64,000 nt of DNA, taken from positions 4,644,504-4,708,503 of the forward strand of contig CP154957.1 in NCBI GenBank assembly GCA_039621445.1, in the 5' to 3' direction. The notes below the pieces were generated by a model. That model did not search any database. It saw only the letters and a list, made by a program, of their open reading frames with translations, and was not told the DNA's origin. This document shows positions 1 to 10,494 of this stretch, one piece after another (the first letter of the stretch is position 1; each line of letters starts with the position of its first letter). The position numbers and the translations under genes are program-made. The stretch comes from Euglena gracilis. Its lineage: Eukaryota; Euglenida; Euglenophyceae; Euglenales.

Positions 1-435
1 CACATTACTTTTTTTTTTAAAAAGGGGTCAAAAATGACCAGCATTGCTCCCAAAGTGGTTTTTTGACCTTTTTTTTTCAAAATGGTGGTGTTTTTGTCGT
101 GACCTCGGCGTTTTGGCTGGCTAACCCCAACCCAGCTGAATTTTGGGCTTGTTTTGTCTGTTTTCGGCACCCACCGGGTCCAGCCCAACAACTGACTTGG
201 GCGAGGGGGAGGCTTCCTTTGACCCAGGGTCTTTGAGAAATTCCCTGGTTGCGGCAAAACGTATATTGTGAACAATATATAGCACCCCCCCCCCCCCACA
301 CACACTCACACACCTCAGTTGCTGGAAGTCATCATTCTGCCCATTGTGGTTCAGGCTCAAACCGGCGAAATGAACCCTTCAAGGTATTGATTTGGACAAA
401 AAAGGTGATGGATGGGTTCTGCCTTTCATCCGCAG

Positions 436-573
436 GGACACCCGCCAGCCCCCCTGCCTGTACCGGTGCCACGAGACCACCGCCTGCGCCCACCCCTGCT
501 TCGACTCCATCGTCAGCGACCCGACCTACACTGTCTACAGCGGCGACCTCTGTTACCCCGAGTTCATCTTGAG
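436..573 (+). CDS. Penultimate exon, PARP-like ADP-ribosyltransferase C-terminus
   Basis: This open block lies between a CAG acceptor at 433-435 and a GT donor at 574. It reads in the frame whose first full codon is at 437 and ends in phase 2. Its second half (FDSIVSDPT, then YTVYSGDLCYPEFILR) resembles the end of PARP catalytic domains, where a strand of the type YxVY is followed by a YPEYLI-like strand. By that alignment the residue matching the catalytic glutamate of PARP1 would be Thr, as in mono-ADP-ribosyltransferases or inactive members. The first half is Cys/His-rich. The upstream catalytic region lies outside the window or in unrecognised exons. Family assignment is from short motif similarity only. 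Confidence 0.5.
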
Positions 574-1932
574 GTAACCTCCCTGTTGCAACCCATGGTG
601 TTCAGGTGGTCTGCTTCGCACTTAAGTTTTTTATTAATTGCGCAAACGAGGTTAATTTTTTTTGTGCTTCATTCCTCGGCAAGAAGAGTAAGATTTCTGT
701 TTTTTATCCCGTATGTATTTTTACCCCGAAACGTACCCAGCCCCCTTTTTTTGTTTTTTTTTTCCACCTGGCGGCACGTTTTCAACGATGTTGAAGCATC
801 AAGTTTCGCACAGCCCGAGTATCAATGAAAACACAGAGAAAACCCCGAAAAGGGGATTTATTGACCCCTGGCGTGGGACAGGAATGATTTGCAATGTCTC
901 ACAGCCTGACAAAAAAGAAGATTTTTCACAACCCCTTCGCCGGACACCTCATTTATATGTCTTCACCGGCTGCACAAAAGACCCATTGCGGTATGTGAAA
1001 ACAGACCCAACTGCACCACTCCTATGGCTGAGGTTTTACGCCTCTTTTGGTTGTTTGAAAAATGCCTCTGTTCAACCCCCCTTTCAGCACCCTTCAGTCA
1101 GTTGTGTTTCTGGCCGGTGCTGCACTCTTCATTTGCACCCCAAATTTGAACGTTCCAGCAAGTGATGCAGGGACGTCAGTTTTGCAAACACCGCCGACCC
1201 AGTGATTTGGTGCGCAAAAGAAATCATTCCTGCAGCAGGCATCACGATCAGATTTGTGAGTTTTTTTGTTGTATTGGATGACCACCCCAAACTTTTTAGC
1301 TTCGGCTGAAAAGTCCATGAAGAGCGGGGTGTTAATGTTGAAGTTCAAATGTTTTTTTAGTGGTTAGAATGCGAACCTTTGAATTCAATCTCTAACACAT
1401 ATTTCACTCAAAAAACCAACTTGAAAAGATCCCAATAAGTCCGTTATCCCCCCTCGTTTTTTATTGTGCATATGCACAAGCAAAGTCCATTTTCATTTTT
1501 CAGCAAAGATGGCCAGCTCACGGTGACCAGCTGGAAAATCTACATTTTCCCTCCAATTTAGCTTTTGACTGGTTGCACCGTGCACAGCCCTGACAGCCAA
1601 ATGTTAAAATGTTGCCAAAAGGCTCTGTTCAAAGGCTTGCTTTCCATACCCAGACTTTTCCTCAACTGTGAGTGAATGTATGTGCGTGTGTGCGTGTGTG
1701 TGTGTGTGCGTGTGTGTGCACGTGCGCATGTGCACGCACACACACGCACACACATGCGCACGCGTGCACGCGCTCACACACACGCACGCGCGTGCGTCCG
1801 CACGCAAGCACGCACACACGCACACACGCGCGCGCGTGCAGGCACAGGTGTGTGCGTGCAACCATGCATTCTGTGTTCTCTGCATGCCGAATTTTGTGCT
1901 TGAAAAAATGATCCCATCTGTCCACACTGCAG
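574..1932 (+). other. Intron of the PARP-like gene
   Basis: A conventional intron (GT at 574, AG at 1931-1932). It has no convincing coding content. It contains the alternating purine/pyrimidine tract listed separately. Confidence 0.5.
1677..1855. repeat. TG-to-CA alternating tract, self-complementary
   Basis: About 50 bases of TG-rich sequence (TGTGCGTG type) switch near 1720-1735 into about 100 bases of CA-rich sequence (CACACGCA type). The whole is an imperfect inverted repeat of alternating purine/pyrimidine. Such DNA can adopt Z-form or cruciform structure. The long ORFs on both strands here are repeat artefacts. Confidence 0.8.
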
Positions 1933-2014
1933 GTACAAGGTGGTTTCGCAGGAGGAGATCTGGTCCATTGAGGCAGCGGAAGAGGGGCAGGCGGCTGCCC
2001 CAGCTGCCATTTGA
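1933..2014 (+). CDS. Last exon of the PARP-like gene
   Basis: The exon follows an AG at 1931-1932. One base completes the AGG codon left open by the exon ending at 573. It then reads YKVVSQEEIWSIEAAEEG and ends at TGA (2012-2014) after an Ala-rich tail. The exact phase match across a 1.36-kb intron supports joining the two exons. The extension of the ILR|YKVV strand fits the end of a PARP fold. Confidence 0.55.
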
Positions 2015-5005
2015 CCTGAGCAATTGTGCCACCCCAACCCCCCTCCTCACTGATGACCCGGGGTTTATGTGACGGGCTGGTTTGGCTGGTCACCTGAGGA
2101 TTGAGGAGGTTGGGGGCCACATGTCGAGGAATTGTTGGTCAAAACTGAACCTCCTGAAAAATGATCCTAATTACCCCCTGAAATGCCATTTTTGCGCAAA
2201 AATTGTCGAAACTGACATTTTTGATGATGGTCAGTCTAATAAGGATTGCAAAACAGTTTTGGGGGTTTCCGACCAAAGAAATGGTCCCAGCTCTTTTTGA
2301 TTTTCTTCGCTGGGGGGGGTTTCGGTTGGAAAGGGGTTTAAAAGTGGGTGGGGGCCACCGAGCTCTTATCCTTTTATGGGTTAGAGCGAACCTTGCCAAT
2401 GGGAAACCACCCACCCCTGTTGCAGACTTGGGAGAAACAGGGCAGTTTTTTCGTCCCATTTTGGCTGTTTTTTTTTTTGCAAAATGCGAATTGCAAATTG
2501 TCTCGAAAATGAAACAAAATAAATGAAAATATGCGGCGACCCAAATTCAAGCCCTCAGGGCGCCATATGTAACAATATTTTGATTTACCCAAAACTCCAT
2601 GCCTTGTCCGAGATATGGCCTATTTATGCCCCTGAAAAGTGCTGTAGGCTTTTGGCCACTCACTTTTTATTTTGGGTCAAGAACCAATTTTCCCGAAATT
2701 TCTCAAGAATGATGGGGAATCAAAGCAAGTGGCGACCCCAGAATAAAGCCCTGGCTTGGAATGCCTATTTGCTGTATATTGATTTCCCCGTGTCTCCACG
2801 CCTGGCCCGAGTTACTGCGATTTTTTGGCCCAATGGGTCGCTTTGCAATATTATGAAATGCAAAATAATTTAAAATAAAGTCAAGTCATGGAGACTCAAA
2901 TTGAAACCCTCAAAATGCCCTGCCAAATGGTATATTGCTTTCCCCACAACTCCGTACCTGGCCCGGGATGTGGCCTCTTTATGCCACCATGCAACCACTT
3001 GGTTACTGGCCACCCCCCCCCCAAGGTGACTGACTGGTTTTTTCAGAGTGACTGATTTGGTTTTGGCCCGGACCCACTCTCCCCCTCCCAGGGGTGGTGG
3101 GCAAAAGTGGCTTGAGTGACCCCGGCGCCGAATTCGCCAGGGTCTAAAATGGCCTAAAGTGACTGGAATGTGGCCGGTTTTCCTGAGTGGCCAACCCCCC
3201 CCCCCCCGGGGGTGACTGCCTGGTTTTCCGAGAGAAAAAAAGTGGCTAACTAGTTTTCGAAGAGTGGAATGACCCCCCCCCCCCGGGAGTCGGTAAAATA
3301 GTGCGTGGCTCCCACACCCACTTCTGGTGAAACATGCAAGAATGGATGCTTCGGTGGAGGGGGGATGCCAAAATAAACGAAACAATTAAACGAGGTATTT
3401 AATAGTTCAAGCTCTTTGAAGGAACAGAGGAATGGGGGTGATGAGTTTCAAACAATCCAGCGATGTAGCACATGTCCATCAAATGTACAGCAATGGCTCC
3501 ATTCCTAGTATAGGGGGAAAAACTGTCATGAAATAAAATATAAATATAAAAGAAACCAAACCAAACCAAAAGACAAAATAACACAACAAAAAATATATAT
3601 AAAATGAATATAAAAATGAACTTTCTGGCACAAAACCGACAAAATCGCAACCCAGCAGCACTGGGGGAATGGGGGGGGTGTTAAGTGGTTTGTTCTGGAG
3701 TTCACGGAAGCTGCCTGGCACAGAGAAGGGAGTGCAGCAGTTAAGAAGCACCGCCCTCAAGGTGTGTATGTGCCCAGGCTGGGGAATAGAGAGTTGAGTT
3801 TATTTTTTTAACTTTGATTTGTTTTTTCCGGTTGGGGGTCATGCCGATTGAGTGCCAGTAATTCAATGGAAAACAAAATATCAAAAAAGGGTCATATTTG
3901 AACATCTCAGTTTTGGAAAACGCATTTTTAACCATATTATTTTTTGGGGGTGGCCAGCGTGCGCCTGACGTTGGATTGGGGGATGGCTTGAGTTGCGCGG
4001 GTCCCCCAGGGTTTGATGGAAGGAGGGTGTCTGGAGTTCATGGAAGAAGGTGTCCCCCCCTGAAAGCAACTCTCCGTATGCCCCCCCCCCTACCCAATCC
4101 AGCCTCGTGCTCGTGAGCAGAGGCTCTGGCATCAGTCGGGGGGGGGGGGGCAACCAGCTGTAAAACGCATGCCCTCTTTGACTGGGGGGCGGCAGGAGAC
4201 TGGAAAAAACACACTTCTTCTCTGGCACCTGACACCAATTCTTTTCGGCAATTTCCCCCCCAGAATGCATTTTGGCTGATTTCAGGCTTGGAATTGTTTG
4301 CCCCACGTCTTGCAGCAGGCCAAAATATTGGCAACAAATTTGGCCATTCCGCTGCCAAGGTGGAAGGGCGCCCCAATCCCCACCCCCTCCTATGTGGCCA
4401 GGTTTTTACCCCCGCTTTTATAGAGGTGGAGTCCATTCAGCCAACTTTGCAAGCTAGCAGTTCCAGCCAGGTTGACAACCTGGTACCCTGAAGTGAACAA
4501 GCCAAAATCCAAGGGGGTTGGCTTCAGCAAGCATTTTTCAGGTAAACCCCCCCAAAACCACTCAAAAGAAATTATTGCATGATAATTTTGTCCTTGTTAT
4601 GAAAGGATGGCTGCGTTTTGTGCCAAAATGTTTTTTTCTCCTAAGGAACCAGAGCACATTCTGCATAAATTATAATGGTTTTGGGCCCAGTGTTGTCACT
4701 TTTGGAAAGTCTGTTCGCGCAATTGTGCATGCTGGGTCTGGCCGCCTACGTTATGTTGCATTTGTGCTTCTTGCATTTGAGGTTCTGGCAAGTGTTGCCC
4801 ATGAATTTAATTTGTTATATTTTTTATACATGAATATTTATGTTTTTATTTTATAATTATTCATGTTTGTATTTTTTTGTTTTGTTTTATTTTGTTTTAT
4901 TTTTTATATTTTGTTTTACAAGATTTATATTTTGTTTTACATTGATTTATTATGTAGATGCCATTGCTTTATGTTTGCATTCTTTCGGCACGCCATTCCC
5001 CTCAG
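2015..5005. other. Non-coding stretch between the PARP-like gene and gene B
   Basis: No exon could be supported. The stretch holds C/G homopolymers (3009-3018, 3187-3206, 3271-3285, 4140-4150), an A/T-rich part at 3530-3620 and a T-rich part at 4800-4960. Part of it may be an intron of gene B, whose first exon was not found. Confidence 0.5.
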
Positions 5006-5056
5006 TTCACCCCGGAGGACAACCCACCGCGGCCCTCCGAGCTGTTGTTCCGGCAG
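5006..5056 (+). CDS. Gene B exon (unrecognised Pro-rich protein)
   Basis: A 51-bp block flanked by CCCCTCAG and the strong donor CAG|GTGAGT encodes FTPEDNPPRPSELLFRQ in phase 0. It is the first recognisable exon of a gene that seems to run to 13513. No family was recognised. Translation context is supported only by splice signals and codon phase with the next exon. Confidence 0.5.
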
Positions 5057-5149
5057 GTGAGTCCTAACCCGGGCCGCATGGGCCACCCAGCACCCCTGTG
5101 CTGTTGGTGGGGAGTGGGTCAATTTTCAATCGGAGGGATTTGGTGTTGT

Positions 5150-5412
5150 TGTTTTCCGCGATTTCCCCCAATTTTCCGCGATTCTCCACAATTTCCCCGA
5201 TTTTCCGCAATTTTCCACGATTCTCCGCAATTTCCCTAATTTTCCGCAATTTTCCGCCACCGCAATTTCCCTGATTTTCCGCAATTTTCCGCAATTTTCC
5301 GCAATTTTCTGCAACTCTCCGCAATTTCCCCGATTTTCCATAATTTTCCACAATTCTCCGCAATTTCCCCGATTTTCCGCAATTTTCCACGATTCCCCAC
5401 AATTTTTGTGCA
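5150..5412. repeat. Degenerate minisatellite TTTTCCGCAATTTTCC-type
   Basis: About 260 bp made of variants of CCGCAATTTCCCCGATTTTC and CCACGATTCTCCGCAATT within a gene B intron. The open frames on the minus strand (repeated NCGKLRKI-like peptides) are artefacts of this periodicity. Confidence 0.8.
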
Positions 5413-5424
5413 ATGTTCCTAAAG

Positions 5425-5596
5425 GCCTCTGTTACCAATCCCCACCCCGGGGCATTCCCCCACCGTACCCTCCCATGCCGCCGTGGTCGCGGCTCCTACC
5501 GGCAGGCTAGCCCAATTCACGACGCTCTGGCCAATGCTTCCTTCCTCAACAGCGTCGCGCCTTACCCCACTGCCAACGCTCCGGAGGCACTGACTG
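5425..5596 (+). CDS. Gene B exon
   Basis: Open block after TTCCTAAAG, ending ACTG|GTGTGT in phase 1. It reads ASVTNPHPGAF, later ASPIHDALANASFLNSVAPY and ends PTANAPEALT. The acceptor could instead be the in-phase CGGCAG at 5505-5510. The phase-1 end matches the next exon exactly. The protein is Pro/Ala/Asn-rich with no known domain. Confidence 0.45.
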
Positions 5597-6052
5597 GTGT
5601 GTGGCCTGACGCAATTAGCAGCAAGCACACAGAGTCAGCAAATGCAAGCCAACAATCTTTGGTCACCAGCAAACGCATTTTTTGGAATTTTTTTGTTTTA
5701 TTCTGAGAATTATATTATTCGGGAGATATTTCATCCAATTTTAATTTATAAGTGCAATTGCTGATTTGCATTTACGTTGACAATGACCTTCATGCATTAT
5801 GCAGAATACAAACCTAAAGCATTATAGGTGTTTGTGTGTGCGTGTCTGTGTGTGTGTGGATGCTCGTGTGCGTGTATTTGTGAGTGAACTAGTTGGTGGG
5901 TAAGTAGGTGGGTGGGTGGGTAAGTTAGTGGGTGGGTGTGGGTGCTGAGTGAATGAGTTGGCGAGTGAGTGAGCGAGCGAGCGAATGAGGGAATGTGCTT
6001 CTGTACGCGTGCCTGAGTGATTCTCTGTGCACGTGCGCCATGTGCGTGCGTG

Positions 6053-6852
6053 CAGGGATCCTCACACGTCCTGAAAAGGAAATTCACGAAAATTCACGGA
6101 GGATCACGGAAATGGGCGGAAGGCCATTTTCAGGGAAATCACGGAAAATCACGGATATTCACGGATAAGGAGGAGGGTTCGGGAAAAAAAATTTGGTCTT
6201 TTGAATGTGTTTTGTTTGTGCAGACACATTTTGATGGGATTTTTTGCACATGCTCTGCCTTTCCAAACAGACAATGTCGTCCAATTCATTTTTTTGCAAT
6301 TTTTCTTCCTAGCCAAGGCACCCCACTGAAGCAGTTGTATTTTCGGGAGTTGGTGAAGAAGCAAAACCTCACCCAGACAATCACAGATGATTTTGTGGCC
6401 GTTTTCCTCCATTCTGGTCTCCCGGTCACAAAATTGGACCTCGAAAGCATCAGAGGTGTTCTCCAGAAATACACACAAGTTAAGGGCGTCTGGGTTTTAT
6501 GACCTTCCACCTTTCCACCCAGGCTGCATGCGGAAGGGTGAATCGTTATATCGGTCTGCTGACAGGGTTTTGGCAACCCATTTAGAATTCAATGACAAAA
6601 GGTTGTTTTTTTCCCCCTCCTGTACGTTTTTTATTTTCATATACTGGTGTGAATAGGAACTGGGGGATCTCCAGGACTATGTTATGGAGAAACGATCTGC
6701 TGCCACAACCGCCCAAATATGGCTCCAGTGCAGAATGGAATGTGGCCTTTGACTTTTTCCGGAAACAGGAAATTCACGGAAAATCACGGAAAATCACGGA
6801 AAATCACGGATACATTTTGGCCTCGGCCAGCACGGACGTGTGAGGATCCCTG
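6053..6852. mobile_element. hAT-like element, 800 bp, with subterminal repeats
   Basis: The ends are perfect 19-bp inverted repeats (CAGGGATCCTCACACGTCC at 6053-6071; its complement at 6834-6852). Flanking octamers CGTGCGTG (6045-6052) and CGTGCATG (6853-6860) look like an 8-bp target duplication with one mismatch, as expected for hAT elements. Inside each end is an array of ATCACGGAAA-type repeats, in the same orientation at both ends (6079-6166 and 6771-6812). A central stretch (about 6323-6499) reads TITDDFVAVFLHSGLPVTK on the + strand, reminiscent of a conserved stretch of hAT transposases, but no complete transposase is present. It lies in an intron of gene B. Confidence 0.75.
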
Positions 6853-7181
6853 CGTGCATGCGTGCATGCATGTGTGTGTGCGCGCGCGTGTTTGTGTGGA
6901 TATGCGTATATGTGTGAGCAGGAGTGCATATGTGTTTTTTTTGTCCGTGTGTGTGTGTGTGTGTGTGCTTGTATGTATGTATTTATGGGCATATGTGGCA
7001 GCCTCATATCATTTTTTTTATAATATTAGTTATTGAGTGCCCCCCCCCCCAAAGGGGGCCCACTCGTTTGCCGGAGGGGTACGTCACCCCCCCAAGTCAT
7101 ACAAGTGGGGCCGATGAGCAATTTTTGCCTATTTCCCATCCGACGCCGCGGACCTGCCAGGGGAATTCCGGTTGTTTCCAC

Positions 7182-7494
7182 CAGGGCGGTCCTTAAGGGA
7201 CAGGAAAGTTTTTATTTTTATTTTCTTAAGGACCGCCCCCCTTTCGACCAAAGGGCCGACCAAGGGCCGGACTGGGACTTGAACGGAGCCCAAAATTAAA
7301 AAGTCCAAAAAACACATTTTTTGATGATTTGGGTGGATGGGTCCAAGGATGCCAAGAATCAGTTTTTTCCCCTGATGTCGACCTGTTCTCACCAACCGAA
7401 GAATGCCAAATTTATTTGCCCATTTTCTTGTACATTTTCATTGAGTGTGTTGGGACAGCGGAGTTTTTTTTTTACTTCATTAAGGACCGCCCTG
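7182..7494. mobile_element. CAGGGCGG MITE, copy a
   Basis: A 313-bp element with inverted ends CAGGGCGGTCC and GGACCGCCCTG, flanked by the perfect 8-bp duplication GTTTCCAC (7174-7181 and 7495-7502). It has no coding capacity. Its interior (a stretch of T, then GGACCGCCCCCC and GCCAAAGGGCCGACC) is shared with copies at 30495 and 56392. The 8-bp TSD suggests mobilisation by a hAT-type transposase. Confidence 0.85.
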
Positions 7495-7978
7495 GTTTCC
7501 ACCGTTTCGCATGCGAGTAAGGGTTAGGAATGGGTTCAGGGCAAGACCTTTAGGCCGAAGTCAGGCCGAAATCCTAAAGTTGGGTCCTGACCCGCTGGGG
7601 GGAAAAAGTTGAATTTTGGCCCAAGTTTGGGCCAAATCACAACCTTAACCTTATTCCTATCTTTAACCTCATTTTTCTCACTCGGCACTTGGGATACCCA
7701 CCCGAAAAAACGGTGAGGTGGGTTGACCCCCGAAATTGGGGTACCGGTGCGCCACACAACAGGGCCCGGATCCCCGTCATACCACTGGCCACTAGTTTGA
7801 GGCTGCCGCATATGTTTCTGTTTTTACGTGTTTTTTTGTGCATTTCCACATCTCACCCCCCCAAAAAATCAGACACTCTTCCCTGGGTCAACCGAGCAAA
7901 AATACAAAATAGGACCCGACCCCCCCCCTCAAAATTTACGGCCCCCAACCTAGCCACAATCCCGTTCCCCCCTCCCAG

Positions 7979-8100
7979 ACCGCAAACCCAGCCTGCTGGA
8001 GAAGTTGGGCCCCACAAGCTTCAAGCTCGGGAAGGGCTTCGGGCTCCTCGCCCCCTCGAAGTCGCCTGCCGCGGCAGCCCCCTCACCGCCGGCCAGGGCA
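7979..8100 (+). CDS. Gene B exon
   Basis: The exon follows CCTCCCAG. Its first two bases complete GAC with the G left by the exon ending at 5596, giving T|DRKPSLLEKLGPTSFKLGKG and then a Pro/Ala-rich tail (APSKSPAAAAPSPPARA). It ends GCA|GTCCAT in phase 0. The phase agreement over a 2.4-kb intron that contains two inserted elements supports the join. No family recognised. Confidence 0.5.
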
Positions 8101-8475
8101 GTCCATGTGGGGCGGAAACGTTTTTTTTTTGCGACGGGCACCGCTTTTTGGGCCAAAGGGTCGGCCAACGGCTGGGGGCGTCGACTGTGGGTGGAATTTT
8201 AAAAAAATTAATTAAAAATTTTAAAATTTTTTGAATTTTTTTTTTTTAAAGAGCTGACGCATTTTGACGTTTTGGGTGGATCAGCGAAGGTCCAAGGATG
8301 CCTGTGTTCCCGAAGTCGGTCCGCCTCCCAGCACATCCAATGCAAAATCCGCACGACAAATGGCCGAACACATGGCCACATGCTTGGGCGAAAACGCCGA
8401 CGAACTGCCCTGCCACCGGCCACGGCCCCTCCGGCGCCGCCCCAACCCCAGCCGTCGCCCCCGCTGCCCCCGCAG

Positions 8476-8523
8476 TCCCCGCCGCTGCCGCTGCGCACCG
8501 AGGCCGGTCCGCAGCGGGAGGAG
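8476..8523 (+). CDS. Gene B exon (short)
   Basis: A phase-0 block after CCCCGCAG, ending GAG|GTGTGC, encodes SPPLPLRTEAGPQREE. An alternative in-phase acceptor lies 24 bp upstream. Reading through the donor would stay open for more than 100 bases, so the 3' end is uncertain. Confidence 0.35.
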
Positions 8524-10350
8524 GTGTGCGTCCTGGGCAGCGGTGTGGTCCCCATCGGTGCCGGGGAATTGGCAAACCCCCGCTTCTTTGCCCCCCACGC
8601 TGACTTTAAGGCGGTGCCGACCCCACCCCAGGGGGGGGAGGGGGGGTGCCTGCCTGGGCAGGCGCTCCAAGGCACCCAGATCCAACCCCCCTGGGGCACA
8701 TGACCAAACGTTCCTGGGCACTTGGCCAAGGCACTTTCGGCGCATTCGGCACTGGAAGCCCAGAAAAGCCATTTATGCACGTCTTTGGCCCATGACCAGG
8801 CAGCCCCCCCCCCCAAACAGCACTTTTTTTCAGCCGTCCCGCAGGACCTCCTGAAGCCCCTGAAGGAAGTCCTGAAGGAGACACACATTAGCATTGGACT
8901 TATTAGGAAAATTTTCCGTCCTCTTTTTGCCTTCTGTTTTTTTTAGTTTCAATGGGTTTGTTTCGAATGAGTGGTTGCGTAATGCCAAGAGGGGGCCATC
9001 AGTGGGTGGCAAGCAATCATTTGAGCCTGGTTTTTCACCGACCTGGGGGTGGCTGCGTGATATTTGGCTGGTGTTCCCCCTGATTGAATGAAATTCCAGG
9101 ATGGGATTGGGACAGAATTTCCGCGGACGTGATCTAGGTGTGTGACTGATTTATTAACCCCCCCCCCATTTAAACCGACCCGTCGGTTTAGGATTTTTGG
9201 GTTGGCGGAAATCCTGGAGGGGGTCAGTTTGAACGGGGGGTCGGTTTCAGGGGGGGCACACGGCTGGCCGACGGCGTGAGGGAAGCGGGTTGATGTTAGC
9301 AAGGCAATTTTAATTTAGCAAATGCCGACAAATGCCTAATTTGGGATGCAAATTCTTAATTTTCGGGGGCAAATGCCGAATTTTGGGTGTAATATCCAAT
9401 TTTTGGTGGCAAACTGCCTAATTTTGGGTGCAAATTTCAAATTTTAGGTGGCAAATGCCTAATTTTGTATTTTTTTGGGTGCCAACTCCAAATTTTCGGA
9501 GGAAAATGCCCAATTTGAGGCACAAACTCCAAAATTTGAAGCAATCGCCTAATTTTTGGTGTAGATTCCTAATGGGTCATCAATAATAACCATTCGATGA
9601 GCCTGGACGCTCTTTCTGTTGGCGGCTTCCATTATGTTGTGCATGTTTGTCATCCAACTTGCCATGGGTCAGTTTATTTCTTTTTTTTTGGTTGAAATTC
9701 TGCAATGGGTCGATTTGGAAGGGTAGGTCGGTTTAGAAGGGGGTCGGTTTAAATGGGGGGGGGTTTTAGGCTTTTTCTGCAGATTTTTGTCACACCCAAT
9801 GTGCCCAAGGGTGTTTGATGCGTAGATTTACCAGTGGACAGTTGGTGCCCTTCCCAGGAAATGAAAAGCGATGCAAATTGTTATTCCTTTGTTGAAAATG
9901 GAAGGATTCAGACTGTAGTCTCCTGGGTCATGCAATGCTCTTCACAAACCCCACCGTCGACATGTTTGCCTCTTCTGGCAATCACAAACTGCCCCTGTTT
10001 GTGGTCCGTCGGCCACATTTCCATGCCCAGTGCTGCCAATGCGGGGGGGGGGGGCAAAATATTTGAATATGAGAATATGAGAATGCATGAGAGAATACAT
10101 GAGAATATATGAGAATATGCGGAGTACACATTTTTGTGCATGTTTCGCATATTTGGCGCATATTTTAGCACACGTCTGGGGTCCGGTTTACGCATACCCC
10201 CCCCCCGTGGCCACTGCACAGCACTTGCACAGCACTTGCATGGCTGGGGACCGACTCGCAGGTCTTCCAATTTGAAAAGGGGCAAGGAGGCAAGCGGTGC
10301 CGGATGGCAGGCACTGGTCCGCTCACACAGTCGCCGCCTCGCCCCCTCAG
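8524..10350 (+). other. Gene B intron
   Basis: No further exon is supported. It contains the CCTGCCTGGGCAGGC module at 8646-8665 and, at 9305-9570, about 20 degenerate copies of an AAATGCCTAATTTTGGGTGC-like unit. Confidence 0.4.
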
Positions 10351-10482
10351 CCGTCGCTGACGCAGCTCGCGAGGGACAAGAGCTGGCCCTACGACGGCCC
10401 CACCGCCGCCCGCACCGAGGGGCCCCCCTCCGAGCTGTCCCGTGCCATCCACCGCCGCATGGGCGGCGACCCGGGTTGGCAG
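10351..10482 (+). CDS. Gene B exon
   Basis: A 132-bp phase-0 block between CCCCCTCAG and TGGCAG|GTGG. It begins PSLTQLARDKSWPYDGPTAA and ends RRMGGDPGWQ. It joins in frame to the exon ending at 8523. GC content and codon use contrast sharply with the flanking repeats. The function is unknown. Confidence 0.55.
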
Positions 10483-10494
10483 GTGGAATCAAGG

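Noticed and set aside
1-435. Additional PARP-like exon upstream of 436
   Set aside because: A possible donor near 382 exists, but no acceptor, motif or phase evidence could be found.
5064-5438. Minus-strand coiled-coil-like ORF (repeated GKLRKI)
   Set aside because: Produced by the AATTTTCCGC minisatellite; no independent support.
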